A stretch of 64,000 nt of DNA. Source: Bacteroidota bacterium. Its GTDB lineage: Bacteria > Bacteroidota > Ignavibacteria > Ignavibacteriales > Ignavibacteriaceae. Within the stretch, counting starts at the first letter, position 1. The number at the start of each line of letters is the position of its first letter. This document shows, one piece after another, positions 25,581-35,781 of this stretch. The stretch lies in contig JADFLR010000012.1 of NCBI GenBank assembly GCA_022564295.1, positions 1 through 64,000 of the forward strand. The letters run 5' to 3'. The position numbers and the translations under genes were made by a program. Under the pieces are notes generated by a model, which saw nothing but the letters and a program-made list of their open reading frames with translations, ran no database searches and was not told the origin of the DNA.

Positions 25581-25793
25581 TTAAACCGAAGCTTTCGGCT
25601 GATTGTATAATTTAAGAAGTGTGTAATCTTTACGCTGTGCTATCCCCAATAATTTTTGGCAGTTGTTGCATAAGTATGCATACCTGATCCCAATGAACGA
25701 ATCAATTTTACAAACCCAGGCAGATTCAATTTTTTCCTTACAATGAGGGCAATTGAGTTTTACTTCCTCTTTTTGCAAAAGTTTTGTCATCAT
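25581..25793 (-). CDS. small zinc-ribbon protein
   Basis: A 70-residue cytosolic protein. C-x2-C in CPHCKEK and C-x2-C in CNNCQK would bind one zinc ion, and the strands between them (SAWVCKIDSFIGIRYAYLC) fit a rubredoxin-like knuckle. GGAGAG lies about eight bases before the ATG at 25793, so I prefer this start to the one ten codons upstream. Function unknown. Confidence 0.65.
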   Translation of the reverse strand: MMTKLLQKEEVKLNCPHCKEKIESAWVCKIDSFIGIRYAYLCNNCQKLLGIAQRKDYTLLKLYNQPKASV

Positions 25794-26036
25794 ATAATTC
25801 TCTCCACTAATATTAGACTCCAATCATACTCAAAATGTTACCGCTTATCAAGAAAATTAAGAATTATTAACAATATATTTGATGATATTAATCACAACTA
25901 TACATTTTAGAGAATATTATTAGATTTAAATCATTCATCAATTTGTCCGTAAACCGATTGCAAATTAATGTTTTATTTAGTTTTTTAAAATAACTATCTT
26001 GCTAAAAATTAAATCACTATTTCTTGTCGAAATTAA

Positions 26037-27146
26037 ATGGAATCTCAGGCATTAATATTTATACCGGATATCAGCGGCTACACAAAGTTCATTACAGAAA
26101 CTGAAACAAAGCACTCAAAGCATATAATCACCGAACTTCTTGAAGTAATAATTAAAGCTGATAAGTTAAAAATGCATGTTTCTGAAATTGAAGGCGATGC
26201 AGTTTTGTTTTACCGTAAAGGTGATCCCCCGAAACTTGGTGAACTGATATCACAGGCAAAAAATATGTTCCTGGATTTTCACACTCACCTTAAAATTATT
26301 CAGAGAGATAATGTATGCCAATGCGGCGCCTGCCGTTCGGCTGTTAACCTAACGCTAAAGTTTGTTTCACACTTTGGAACTCTTGAAGAAGTTACAATAC
26401 AAAATTTTTCAAAAATTATGGGAAGCGATGTAATACTCGCACACCGTTTGTTAAAAAACAATATAGATGATGATGAATATCTTTTGATTACGGAGGATTA
26501 TTTAATAACACAGAATAATTCAGACGCAGGGCTTGATGAGTGGGTGAAGTTTCATGAGCATAAAGAATCTTTTAAAAACTTTAAGGAAGTTCAAATTAAA
26601 TATGTTCCTCTAACCGAAGTTAAAAAAGAATTACCTGATATATCAAAATATAAAAAATCCGATTTTTATTATACTAATCCGGATATCTCTATTTTTATTG
26701 ATGCTCCTATACTTCTTGTTCACGAACTGCTGACTGACAACGATGCTAAATTAAATTATGTGCCAGGGTTGAAAGAAATAAAAGACAATGCACCGGTAAA
26801 CCGTATTAACACTTCGCACACTTGTGTATTTGATGACCTTGAAATACATTTTGTCACTCAGTCCAACGAAGTTAAAGAAAAAGAAATTTCGTATGTAGAG
26901 CAAGGGGAAGCGAGCATAGGCGTTGCTTTTATCTCAGATTATAAACTTAAAGAAGAGGGGAAAGGAACTAAACTATCGCTTAAGATCTTCCCCGGAAGGA
27001 TAAGCAAAAATCTTTCGTTTTATAAAAGAGTTTTTTACATCATTATGACAAAGCTTGCAATTTCCAAGCTGAGAAAAGCAAGTGCGAAAAATCTTGAGAC
27101 ATTTAAAGCTTATTGTGAAAAAACTGCTAGTGAAAGATCAGATTGA
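26037..27146 (+). CDS. DUF2652 protein with C-terminal SRPBCC-like domain
   Basis: A 369-residue soluble protein. The first 200 residues match DUF2652, which is related to the adenylate/guanylate cyclase fold: ALIFIPDISGYTKFI at the start, EIEGDAVLFYR, then a Cys-rich CQCGACRSAVNL and SDVILAHRLL. The usual cyclase metal-binding Asp (DISG) is there, but nucleotide cyclase activity is not established for this family. Residues about 215-369 look like an SRPBCC/START-type lipid- or ligand-binding domain (IFIDAPILLVHELLTD, GEASIGVAFISDYKL). It meets the amidohydrolase gene stop to stop with no gap. Confidence 0.8.
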   Translation: MESQALIFIPDISGYTKFITETETKHSKHIITELLEVIIKADKLKMHVSEIEGDAVLFYRKGDPPKLGELISQAKNMFLDFHTHLKIIQRDNVCQCGACRSAVNLTLKFVSHFGTLEEVTIQNFSKIMGSDVILAHRLLKNNIDDDEYLLITEDYLITQNNSDAGLDEWVKFHEHKESFKNFKEVQIKYVPLTEVKKELPDISKYKKSDFYYTNPDISIFIDAPILLVHELLTDNDAKLNYVPGLKEIKDNAPVNRINTSHTCVFDDLEIHFVTQSNEVKEKEISYVEQGEASIGVAFISDYKLKEEGKGTKLSLKIFPGRISKNLSFYKRVFYIIMTKLAISKLRKASAKNLETFKAYCEKTASERSD

Positions 27147-28289
27147 TCAATCTGGGAATAGAGTTTTATCAATACCGGGAATAATTCTCAAAGCATTTTT
27201 ATAATATATTTTTTTCAGTACATCATCCGGTAAATCCAATCCATACATTTTCCAGAATGCGTGTCTTTTCCTGTAGTAATCAAAGTATTCGTCTTCGGTT
27301 TCCAGCACCCTAAAATAAACATAATATTCTTCCGGGTTCCATGAGTCCTTGCCGAACATAATTCTATCCTGATATCGTATAAACCACTCACGAGCAAAGC
27401 GTGGTTGTCTTCCCAACTCCGCAAGCACAGCACCAATCTCGGTGTACATATTGGGTAATTCATCCATTAATTTTCCTAATTTCGTCAGATCGTTTCCCAA
27501 CCACCCAAGATGAGCATTAATAAATATTGTATTTGGATGTTTCTTAAAAACATTGTGTTGTTCTACCATAATTTGCTCCCATGCCGGGAAGATTTCAGGG
27601 TCACGGTATCTGTTTGGTTTTTGTTTAAGTTCGAGCCAGCGTTCGTTATTTTTATCTTTTGGTTGCCAAAATTGAAATGGTTCGCCGGTATGTATTAAAA
27701 CAGGAATACCGAGTTCTCCGCATTTTTCCCACACGGGCTCTAATCTACTATCATCAACGGCAACTCTTTCATCATTAGCATCCTTAAGGGTTAACCCAAG
27801 ATTTTTATATATCTTTAAACCATTTGCTCCGCTTTTTACATCATCTTCCAATTCTTTTAATGTTCGTTCAATCCAGCCCTCCTCTCCAAAATCATAAAAA
27901 TCCATATTGGTAAAGATTATAAATCTGCCCTGTTTTAGTTCACTTACATTTTTGATCGATTCTTTAAGAAATTCTGAATCTTTTAGTCTGTATTCAAATT
28001 TTCCGGGTTCAGTTTCAACTCTTGTAAAACCTCTGCCGCTTAGATTTACCATAACTACCATATTAAGTTTATCCATATCGTTAATTACTTCCGCTAAATT
28101 TTCTTTGCTCATATTCCATTGATGATTATGCACATCAATAAATGGAAATTTTGCACTTGTTAAAGGGTGTTGCGGAACAACAAGAGATGATGGCGGATCA
28201 TAATCTTCGAAATACATTACTGTATCAGCCTGAGGGAATAATGTTTTAATAAATAATAAAGGAAGGATTAATAAAATCAATTTTTGCAT
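27147..28289 (-). CDS. exported amidohydrolase family protein
   Basis: A 380-residue metal-dependent hydrolase with a Sec signal peptide (MQKLILLILPLLFIKTLFPQ), so it acts in the periplasm or at the cell surface. The TIM-barrel markers of amidohydrolase_2 enzymes are FIDVHNHQW near the start, GLKIYKNLGL, VLIHTGEPFQFW, TIFINAHLGW and IMFGKDSW near the end, giving HxH, His, His and Asp metal ligands. The substrate is unknown. It is monocistronic. Confidence 0.85.
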   Translation of the reverse strand: MQKLILLILPLLFIKTLFPQADTVMYFEDYDPPSSLVVPQHPLTSAKFPFIDVHNHQWNMSKENLAEVINDMDKLNMVVMVNLSGRGFTRVETEPGKFEYRLKDSEFLKESIKNVSELKQGRFIIFTNMDFYDFGEEGWIERTLKELEDDVKSGANGLKIYKNLGLTLKDANDERVAVDDSRLEPVWEKCGELGIPVLIHTGEPFQFWQPKDKNNERWLELKQKPNRYRDPEIFPAWEQIMVEQHNVFKKHPNTIFINAHLGWLGNDLTKLGKLMDELPNMYTEIGAVLAELGRQPRFAREWFIRYQDRIMFGKDSWNPEEYYVYFRVLETEDEYFDYYRKRHAFWKMYGLDLPDDVLKKIYYKNALRIIPGIDKTLFPD

Positions 28290-28663
28290 ATTATATTTTC
28301 GTTTAATGATGAAATAAATGTTTGATGAAAACTACTTTAAATAGATTAATGAATCAACAAACATTTTATAACAGTTATTATTAAACAGGAGTTATAAAGA
28401 GTTATTTAATCTTCAATATTGAAAAAATAGGTATTATAAAATCCTGTTGAATTAATTCTTTGAACCGTCTCACCGATTTTTTGAAGCTCATCTGAACTGC
28501 TTATTTAAGGTACTCGCTGACATATTTACCGTCTCCAGGGGTCGGATAAATTTTTTAATTCGTAACTGATGAGCGGGAATTAAAAATTAGTTGTGTAAAT
28601 ATCAGAGAGCATAACTGGGAAATAGTTTTTAATTCTTGAGTCATAATATCGACCAAAATTAAG
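28290..28663. other. intergenic region with possible gene remnant
   Basis: Most of this 374-bp stretch is featureless. On the minus strand a 32-codon frame ending at 28406 (SSSDELQKIGETVQRIN ... YFFNIED) has the look of a response-regulator C-terminal helix and could be a decayed receiver fragment; stops in all frames upstream exclude an intact gene. Support is weak. Confidence 0.3.
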
Positions 28664-29299
28664 TTATATTTCAATTAGTTTATTTTGGATAGCGTACTGT
28701 GTAAGTTCAACATTCGATTTAAGATGCATTTTTTCAAGAATCCTGTTTCTGTAACTGTATACAGTGTGAATGCTGATTGTAAGTTCCTCCGCAATTTCTT
28801 CAGCCGATTTCCCAAAAGATATAAAACACATTATCTGGTATTCCCTGTCTGAAAGATTTTGATGGAGCGCTTTTTTATTATTTACATCAACGTTTTCAGC
28901 TAATTTTTCTGCCAGGGATTGATTGATGTACTTTCCGCCACCAACTATTTTTCTTATCGCCGAAACCAATTCGGTGGGAGCAGATACTTTTTTCAAGTAA
29001 CCGGCAGCACCGGCTTTAATGGCTCTTATTCCATATTGATCTTCGCTGAACATACTTAGGATAAGAACAGGTACGTTAATATTCCTACTTCTCATTTCCT
29101 TTAGTGCTTCCAACCCGCTTTTGCCAGGCATATTAATATCGAGAACAACAATTTCCCAGCAGTCCTTTTCCAGCAGATCAAATAATTCACTCGCATTTGC
29201 CGCTTCACCCGTTACTTCCATATCTGCTTCTTCAGTAACTATTTGCTTTAATCCTTCACGCACAATTGCATGATCATCGGCTATAAGAATTTTTATCAT
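28664..29299 (-). CDS. NarL/FixJ-family response regulator
   Basis: A 211-residue DNA-binding regulator. The receiver domain has the acidic pair DD (8-9), the phospho-accepting Asp 54 in VVLDINMPG and the Lys of GYLKKV. The LuxR-type HTH is at about 145-205 (LSDREYQIMCFISFGKSAEEIAEELTISIHTVYSYRNRILEKM). It follows the PAS histidine kinase gene by 18 bases in the same direction, so the kinase is its cognate partner. Target genes are unknown. Confidence 0.95.
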   Translation of the reverse strand: MIKILIADDHAIVREGLKQIVTEEADMEVTGEAANASELFDLLEKDCWEIVVLDINMPGKSGLEALKEMRSRNINVPVLILSMFSEDQYGIRAIKAGAAGYLKKVSAPTELVSAIRKIVGGGKYINQSLAEKLAENVDVNNKKALHQNLSDREYQIMCFISFGKSAEEIAEELTISIHTVYSYRNRILEKMHLKSNVELTQYAIQNKLIEI

Positions 29300-29317
29300 T
29301 GTTTAGTTTTATAAAAA

Positions 29318-30778
29318 TCAGTTATTGTTTAATGGAATTTCCACTCTTACTTCTGTTCCTTTGCCAGGAATTCCTTCAACCGTTACTTCGCCGCCCAAAA
29401 TTAATGCTCTCTCTTTCATTCCAATTATGCCAAGCGATTTAAAATCCTTTGTTTGTTCTTGCGCAATTCCAATACCGTTATCCTTAACTATTAACATAAG
29501 GGTTTCCGCCTTTAGATGTATTGATATTGAAATAAGCTTTGCCTTCGAATGCCTCGCTATATTCGTTAGCGCTTCCTGAAAAATCCTAAATATTGCTGTA
29601 GATTTTTCAGAATCTAAAAATAATTCAAAATTGGGAAGAGTAAAGGAACATTTTATTCCCGTTACACTCTGGAATTCCTGTGCTTGCCATTCAATTGCAG
29701 GAATCAATCCCAGCTCATCGAGAATATAGGGCCTTAATTTTGCCGTAATTCGTTGTACTTTTTCAACCGTATCATCAATCATATTTGAGATGGAAATAAT
29801 TTTATCCTTCAATTCCTGCTGATCGTCTCGTAATTTATTTGATAATAAAGTTATCTGAATTTTTAATACAGTTAAAACCTGGCCCAATTCATCATGGATT
29901 TCCCTTGCGATTGCAGTTCGTTCCTCTTCTCTTATTGTTTGAAGATGTGAAGCAAGATTTCTTAATCGTAAACCTGTTTTTCTAAGTTTTTCTTCAACTC
30001 TTTTTCGCTCAGTAATATCTCTTGCAATAGAAAGCACTGTAGGTTTTCCCTCGTAGGTGAACAAATGCGAACTTATTTCGACAGGAATATGTTTTGAGTC
30101 TTTTGCTTTGTGAACGAGTTCATAAATTACATGTGAGTTTGTTAACAGTCTTTCGGTTTGTTTGTTAAATTCATCAATAAATTTTGGTGAGATTATAGCT
30201 GATGGACTTAATTTCAGGAATTCGTCTTTTGTGTAACCAAGCTTTTTGCATGCAACTTCATTCACTTCAATAAAATCTCCGTACAATTTTAGTTTTGAAA
30301 GCTGCGTAACGAACACAGCATCGTTTGCATTGTTGAACAGCATACGGTATTTCTGTGCGCTATCGGCAAGTTCTAACTCAGCTTTTTTTCTTTCGGTAAT
30401 ATCCTTTATAATGGAAAGAGTATATTTGCCTTCGCCTGTTAAATCAAGGAAGGTGTTAGAAAATTCGAGCCAACGCTTTTTCTCATTCCAAAGAGTATTC
30501 TCTCTTTCGAAATGAGTTTTTATTTCATTGTTGATTACATCCCGACGGTAAGTTTCGAGAACCCTTTTTTGTTCTGATTGATGATATACAACAGTAAACG
30601 GTCGATTTAAAAGTTCTTCTTTATCGAGTTCAACAATTCTGCAGTAAGCATCGTTAACCATAACAATAGTGCCGTTACCATCGGTAAGCCTCATTCCATC
30701 AACAGAAATTCCCCACAGTTTACTAAATAGTATTTCTGATTTACTAAGCGTTTCTTGTAATTGATGATTGGTATTCAT
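29318..30778 (-). CDS. PAS-PAS histidine kinase of the NarX/DesK type
   Basis: A 486-residue cytosolic sensor kinase. Two PAS domains (about 18-130 and 140-260), each closing with a DITERK motif, precede the HisKA_3 dimerisation helix with REIHDELGQVLTVLKIQI and a HATPase domain with DNGIGIAQEQ and GIIGMKERALILGG. No membrane helix is present, so it senses a cytosolic ligand or redox/gas signal. The partner is the NarL-type regulator encoded directly after it. Confidence 0.94.
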   Translation of the reverse strand: MNTNHQLQETLSKSEILFSKLWGISVDGMRLTDGNGTIVMVNDAYCRIVELDKEELLNRPFTVVYHQSEQKRVLETYRRDVINNEIKTHFERENTLWNEKKRWLEFSNTFLDLTGEGKYTLSIIKDITERKKAELELADSAQKYRMLFNNANDAVFVTQLSKLKLYGDFIEVNEVACKKLGYTKDEFLKLSPSAIISPKFIDEFNKQTERLLTNSHVIYELVHKAKDSKHIPVEISSHLFTYEGKPTVLSIARDITERKRVEEKLRKTGLRLRNLASHLQTIREEERTAIAREIHDELGQVLTVLKIQITLLSNKLRDDQQELKDKIISISNMIDDTVEKVQRITAKLRPYILDELGLIPAIEWQAQEFQSVTGIKCSFTLPNFELFLDSEKSTAIFRIFQEALTNIARHSKAKLISISIHLKAETLMLIVKDNGIGIAQEQTKDFKSLGIIGMKERALILGGEVTVEGIPGKGTEVRVEIPLNNN

Positions 30779-30791
30779 GTCATAATCATAA

Positions 30792-31076
30792 TTAAGCTTT
30801 AGTTTTGAATCCTTTCATCATCCATTTTTTAGTTAACACAAGTCTTGCTCGTGAATCAGTAAGCCCAACATTTTCAGATGAATATTTCCTTAAAATTGTT
30901 AATATTCCAAAATAAACTAAACCCTCAAGAACATAAGAAACATTTATACCCCACAATGCTTTTGGTGCTTTAAAAAATGCTCTGAAAGTTTCTCTCAGTT
31001 CTTCGAAAGAGTCTTTCAGAACTTCGCCTAAGATCTTGGTTTTTTCAACATCAGACTGGTTTGTTTTTTCTTCCAC
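30792..31076 (-). pseudogene. collapsed MFS transporter gene
   Basis: A 94-codon frame. Residues 1-70 look like the cytosolic start and first membrane segment of a major facilitator (AFFKAPKALWGINVSYVLEGLVYFGILTILRKYSSENVGLTD). The frame then jumps to ARLVLTKKWMMKGFKTKA, which resembles the last helix and tail of such a transporter. The intervening eleven or so helices are gone, so an in-frame internal deletion has left a non-functional stub. It sits 13 bases upstream of the PAS kinase gene and may still be co-transcribed with it. Confidence 0.65.
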
Positions 31077-31213
31077 GTAGTTTATTCCCTTCTGAATTTA
31101 TAGACAGTTTTACATTCTTATAAGTAAAAATGAATGGTACGTAAATTAAGTAATCTGATGGAGAAATTATATTTTTATCGGAGGATTTTTTTGATGTGTG
31201 AAGATTCGTCAGC

Positions 31214-32788
31214 TTATTCCAACGAGTTGTTGTACACTGGTACAGTAAAAGTAAATTTACTCCCTTTGTTTAATTCACTCACAACAGAAATTGTCCCGTT
31301 GCTTTTTCCTACAAAATCTTTGCATAAAATTAATCCAAGTCCCGTTCCTTTTTCGTTTGCCGTGCCATCCATGCGATATTGTTCATCAATCCTGAAAAGT
31401 TTTTTCTGGTTATCAGGAGCTATTCCAACACCATTATCTTCCACAGTTACCTCAAACAAATCACTCTTAACAGCTGCACTAATAGAAACGCTTCCGTCGG
31501 GATGTGTAAATTTTATTCCGTTTGATACAAGGTTGCGGAGAACGGTTTCAATCATATACAGATCTGCATAAAGAAAAATTGAATTGGAGATATTACTTGT
31601 GAGGTTAATGTTTTTACTATCAGCAGTTTCTCTGTAAAGTTCTAATATGCTTTTTGAAATATCATACAAATCAATTTTACTTCTTTCAAATTTTACTCTG
31701 CCCGTTTGAATTTGTGTCCATTCAAGTAAATTTTGCATTAGATTGTAAACTTTTTTTGCTGAAGAATGTATGTTCTCAATCGATTCTTTAATCTCTACTT
31801 TAGAAAGATCATCAAAGAATTGAGTTGTGTATTCTGATATACCAAGAAGAGCATTGAAAGGGCTGCGAAGATCATGTGAAATAATGGAGAAGAACTTATC
31901 TTTTGATTGGTTTAGTTCTTTCAATTCCTCTGCATACTTTATCAATTTTGCTTCAGCATTTTTCCGTTTAGTAATATCCTGAAATTGAGCAATAAAAAAG
32001 GTAAGTTTTCCATTTTCATCTTTAATGGGAGTAATAGTGACAAGACCCCAGAAAGTTTCACCGTTTTTTCTCAAATATTTTTTTTCAAGTTCTCTGTACT
32101 TAATAGATTTATCCCGAAGTAATTCCTTCATAATCTGCAGTGAGTGTTCTATTTCTGAAGGATGTGTTATATCCAGCATATTCATATCTTTAAATTCTTC
32201 AATTCCATATCCTAACATTTCCGCAAATGAATTATTAACCTTCATAAACTCTCCTTTTGCGTTAAGGATTGCTTTTCCAATTCCCGAATTCTCAAAAATT
32301 GATCTGAATTTCTCTTCACTTTCTTTCAGGGCTTTTTGAGTTTCAATCCGTTCGGTTATATCGAGTACAATTCCCTGAATTGCAGGTCTCTGATCAAACT
32401 CAATCATCTGAGCATGGAGTTCTAATACTATTGTACTACCATCTTTACTTATAGCTTTAAAATGATAGCTTGCGGGAATAGATTGACCGGCAAATCTTTT
32501 TCTGAAGTTGCCCCAAACTAATTTCCAATCATCCGGGTGAACTAAATTTCCAACTTCCTTTGGAGAGAATGCAAGAATTTCTTCCACTGTATAACCTGTA
32601 ATATGAGAAAATGCAGGATTAGTATAGACAATTTTCATGTTCTGTAGAATCACAATCCCCTGAAGCGAATTCTCAATAAGTTGTCTGTATTTTTGCTCAG
32701 ATTTACTTAACGCTTCATTTTTTAAACGAAGAGTTGCCTCTTCATTAGAATTAATATGATGAACCGTATTTGTTTTACTATCACTCAT
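31214..32788 (-). CDS. PAS-PAS histidine kinase (HisKA type)
   Basis: A 524-residue cytosolic sensor kinase. Two PAS domains (about 25-150 and 155-275), each followed by a PAC segment (GIVLDITERIETQ, AQFQDITKRKNAE), precede HisKA with FFSIISHDLRSPFNALLGI (phospho-His) and a HATPase with NLVSNGIKFT, DNGVGIAPDNQ and GTGLGLILCKDF. No response regulator is adjacent; it is an orphan kinase. It reads in the same direction as the upstream PAS kinase but 130-odd bases separate it from the collapsed MFS frame. Confidence 0.94.
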   Translation of the reverse strand: MSDSKTNTVHHINSNEEATLRLKNEALSKSEQKYRQLIENSLQGIVILQNMKIVYTNPAFSHITGYTVEEILAFSPKEVGNLVHPDDWKLVWGNFRKRFAGQSIPASYHFKAISKDGSTIVLELHAQMIEFDQRPAIQGIVLDITERIETQKALKESEEKFRSIFENSGIGKAILNAKGEFMKVNNSFAEMLGYGIEEFKDMNMLDITHPSEIEHSLQIMKELLRDKSIKYRELEKKYLRKNGETFWGLVTITPIKDENGKLTFFIAQFQDITKRKNAEAKLIKYAEELKELNQSKDKFFSIISHDLRSPFNALLGISEYTTQFFDDLSKVEIKESIENIHSSAKKVYNLMQNLLEWTQIQTGRVKFERSKIDLYDISKSILELYRETADSKNINLTSNISNSIFLYADLYMIETVLRNLVSNGIKFTHPDGSVSISAAVKSDLFEVTVEDNGVGIAPDNQKKLFRIDEQYRMDGTANEKGTGLGLILCKDFVGKSNGTISVVSELNKGSKFTFTVPVYNNSLE

Positions 32789-32910
32789 TTAGTAATCATG
32801 CCTCCAATAATTACATACACTATCATAAAATGTTCGCTTTTCTCAGCAGTTGTAACCTATTGTAAAAATCCTCCCAAATGCGCCGTCAAATTATTAAATA
32901 AATTCTCACA

Positions 32911-32934
32911 ATAAAAATTTCCCTGGAGAAATTT
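32911..32934 (-). terminator. terminator of the PLP-enzyme gene
   Basis: AAATTTC (32915-32921) and GAAATTT (32928-32934) form a perfect 7-bp stem with a 6-base loop; on the minus strand the stem runs into TTTTTATT. It lies 42 bases after the stop codon at 32976. Confidence 0.55.
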
Positions 32935-32975
32935 ACAGAATGCTAAATTTGATTACAAGAAAAAATGGGAATTAA

Positions 32976-33938
32976 TTACAGACTGTCATAGTTGGCGCCA
33001 ATGATCTTTGACACATTATTTTTCATCCCCATTAACCCTTGTAAACCTCCAGTGTGTATTACAAGAATGTTTTTTCCATTACTAAAATAGTGATTCAAAA
33101 TAAGATTGTAAACTCCAAATAAAAGTTTTCCCGTATAAGTTGGTTCGATGGGAATGGAGGTAATATTTTGAAATCTTTGAATAAACTCGATCAATTCAGA
33201 ATTAATTTTAGCATAACCGCCAAAATGGAAATCAAGGTTGATATCCCAATTATTATATTTTTTCCCGGCACTTTCATAAATAAGTTTTTCAACATCGTTT
33301 AACAAAAAATTGCCTCCTTTTAAAACAGAAAATCCTAATGCCTTCTTCCTGCCGTTAAGTCCCGTTACTAAACCAGCCAGAGTTCCGCCAGTTCCGCAGG
33401 CACAGCAAACGTAGTCGAAATCAATATCAATATTAGAAATAATTTCGCTTACACCTTTAATTGCAAGTTTGTTTGTACCTCCTTCAGGTACGAGATAAAA
33501 ATTCCCAAATTTTTCCGTGAGTTTCTTAATAAATTCGGATGAGCTTTTCTCTCTATAAGTTTTCCTATTAACATAATGGATTTTCATTCCTACCGAAGCA
33601 GCAAAACTCAAAGTTGGATTTAGTGGAAGATGTTCTTCTCCGCGTATAATACCGATGGTCTTGAATCCAAACAATTTACCTGCCGCCGCCGTTGCATATA
33701 TGTGATTTGAATAAGCTCCACCGAAAGTTAAAAGTGTTTCATATCCGTTCTCTTTTGCTGCGGTTAAATTATACTTTAACTTGTGCCACTTATTCCCTGA
33801 TAGTTCAGGATGATTCAAGTCTTCACGTTTTATAAATAATTTAATACCACTATCTTTAATTAATGGATCTTCAATTTTATGAATTGGTGTATTATGTTTG
33901 ATGAAATCTGATTCAAGTATAATTTTATTTGATTTCAT
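32976..33938 (-). CDS. PLP-dependent ACC deaminase / D-cysteine desulfhydrase family enzyme
   Basis: A 320-residue fold-type II PLP enzyme. SGNKWHKLKYNL carries the PLP-binding Lys 50, followed by LLTFGGAYSNHIYATAAAG and the phosphate-binding loop CCACGTGGTLAGL. The length fits the family. It may deaminate 1-aminocyclopropane-1-carboxylate or desulfhydrate D-cysteine; the residues that separate the two cannot be judged safely by eye. Monocistronic with its own terminator. Confidence 0.85.
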   Translation of the reverse strand: MKSNKIILESDFIKHNTPIHKIEDPLIKDSGIKLFIKREDLNHPELSGNKWHKLKYNLTAAKENGYETLLTFGGAYSNHIYATAAAGKLFGFKTIGIIRGEEHLPLNPTLSFAASVGMKIHYVNRKTYREKSSSEFIKKLTEKFGNFYLVPEGGTNKLAIKGVSEIISNIDIDFDYVCCACGTGGTLAGLVTGLNGRKKALGFSVLKGGNFLLNDVEKLIYESAGKKYNNWDINLDFHFGGYAKINSELIEFIQRFQNITSIPIEPTYTGKLLFGVYNLILNHYFSNGKNILVIHTGGLQGLMGMKNNVSKIIGANYDSL

Positions 33939-34043
33939 TAATTATAATTGCTCGTGAATTTTTGAAAGATAGATTTATATAAAAACTTTTTGCAGCTTGC
34001 AAAATAACAAACCTTAATTTTAATAATAAATTTGTAACCGAGA

Positions 34044-35723
34044 ATGAACAAAGACGAAATAGATGAACTTAAAAAAGATTATGAAAAAGAGAAGGGAAAC
34101 ATCGAAGTCCCTTTTGAAATGATAGTAAACCAGGTAGAGACTTTTGAAAAAGGGATCCCCTTTCTGAAATTAGTACGACCCTGCACAATAGGTGAGGGAC
34201 TACATGTAATTGATGAAGAAGAAGATTATGAAGAATTAATTTCTGCATTCCAAGAAGCGATTGAGGAAGAGAGAATTATAAAATTCGTTCCTGCTTCCGG
34301 TGCTGCATCACGAATGTTTAAAAAACTACAGGCAGTGCTTAATAAATTTGGCGATGTTAAAAGATATGTTTTAGAAGAGGCGATTTCCCATAATGATGAG
34401 GATAGTATAGGAGTATTAGAGTTTGTTGACAATATTAAGTGGTTTGCGTTTTATCCTGACTTAAAATTTGAAATGGCTGATGATGGATATGATTTTGAGA
34501 TTCTTTTAAATGAAGGAAATTATTCTCAGATTCTCAGGTATACTCTTGATTCTATAGGGCTTAACTATGTTAATCAACCAAAGGGAAGTATTAAATTTCA
34601 TAATTATCCAGATGGAGCGCGAACAGCTTTTGAGGAGCATTTGATTGAAGCAATACATTATGCCAAAGCGGAGGAAAAACCTGCAAAAATTCATTTTACT
34701 ATTTCACCGGAATACAGAGAATTGATAAACTCAATTGTGAAAGAGGCAATCGAACAGCATAAAAAAGCAGGCGATAATATCCAGGTATCTTACTCATACC
34801 AAAAACCTTCTACTGATACAATTGCAGTTACAATTGATAATAAACCATTTAAAGATGCCGAAGGTAATTTAGTCTTTCGCCCTGCGGGTCATGGTGCGTT
34901 GCTCGAAAACCTGAATGACTTGAAAGGTGATATAATTTTAATAAAAAATATTGATAATCTTGTTACAGATCATTTAAAAGGCACGACCTATCTATACAAA
35001 AAATTATTAACTGGTTATCTTATCAGGACGCAGAACAAAATATTCACATATATGCGTGCCCTCGAATCAGAAGATATTTCTTTATCTACAATCAACTCAA
35101 TAAAACAATTTGCAGAATCCGAATTGTCAATTCAATTTGATGAAACGAGCATGAAAAGAAAAATTACAAACAAGAAAATGAATACAATTCGAGTTCCATC
35201 TGACCTTAATAAGAAATTATATTCAGATGAATCCTTTGATAGTTTAACCACCGATTTGCAAATAAAAAAATTAAAAGAAAAACTTAATCGTCCAATAAGA
35301 ATTTGCGGTATGGTTAAAAATGAAAGGGAGTCGGGAGGCGCTCCGTTTTGGGTTGAAGATGAAGATGCTACAGTTTCTCTTCAGATAGTGGAAATGACGC
35401 AGATTGATTTGAATAACGAGGAGCAGAAAAAAATTCTTGAGGGATCAACACATTTTAATCCTGTTGATATAGTATGCGGAGTTCGCGATTATAAAGGTAA
35501 TCCCTTCAACTTACTTAAATATACCAATCCGGATACAGGGCTAATTGCAATAAAATCTAAAGACGGGAGAGAGCTTAAAGCGCTGGAACTTCCGGGATTG
35601 TGGAACGGAAGCATGGCAAAATGGATAACTGTTTTTGTTAAAGTTCCGATGATAACATTTAACCCGGTTAAAGAAGTAAACGATTTGTTAAGGAAAGAGC
35701 ACCAGCCGCCTGAAAAAAATTGA
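34044..35723 (+). CDS. DUF4301 domain protein
   Basis: A 559-residue cytosolic protein. The N-terminal IIKFVPASGAASRMFKKLQAVL and the later LVFRPAGHGALLENLNDL and DIILIKNIDNLV are characteristic of DUF4301, a nucleotidyltransferase-like family common in Bacteroidota. The C-terminal third contains RICGMVKNERESGGAPFWVEDEDATVSLQIVEM. Catalytic function is not known. The gene starts without a near-perfect ribosome site and is followed 58 bases later by a T9SS cargo gene. Confidence 0.85.
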   Translation: MNKDEIDELKKDYEKEKGNIEVPFEMIVNQVETFEKGIPFLKLVRPCTIGEGLHVIDEEEDYEELISAFQEAIEEERIIKFVPASGAASRMFKKLQAVLNKFGDVKRYVLEEAISHNDEDSIGVLEFVDNIKWFAFYPDLKFEMADDGYDFEILLNEGNYSQILRYTLDSIGLNYVNQPKGSIKFHNYPDGARTAFEEHLIEAIHYAKAEEKPAKIHFTISPEYRELINSIVKEAIEQHKKAGDNIQVSYSYQKPSTDTIAVTIDNKPFKDAEGNLVFRPAGHGALLENLNDLKGDIILIKNIDNLVTDHLKGTTYLYKKLLTGYLIRTQNKIFTYMRALESEDISLSTINSIKQFAESELSIQFDETSMKRKITNKKMNTIRVPSDLNKKLYSDESFDSLTTDLQIKKLKEKLNRPIRICGMVKNERESGGAPFWVEDEDATVSLQIVEMTQIDLNNEEQKKILEGSTHFNPVDIVCGVRDYKGNPFNLLKYTNPDTGLIAIKSKDGRELKALELPGLWNGSMAKWITVFVKVPMITFNPVKEVNDLLRKEHQPPEKN

Positions 35724-35781
35724 AATTTGAAATAGTAATTCTTAATTTAATTTTAAAATAAATTTCAATCGAGAGAAAAAA

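Noticed and set aside
31134-31571. 145-codon plus-strand frame over the end of the PAS kinase gene
   Set aside because: It is the antisense shadow of the HATPase domain at 31214-32788.
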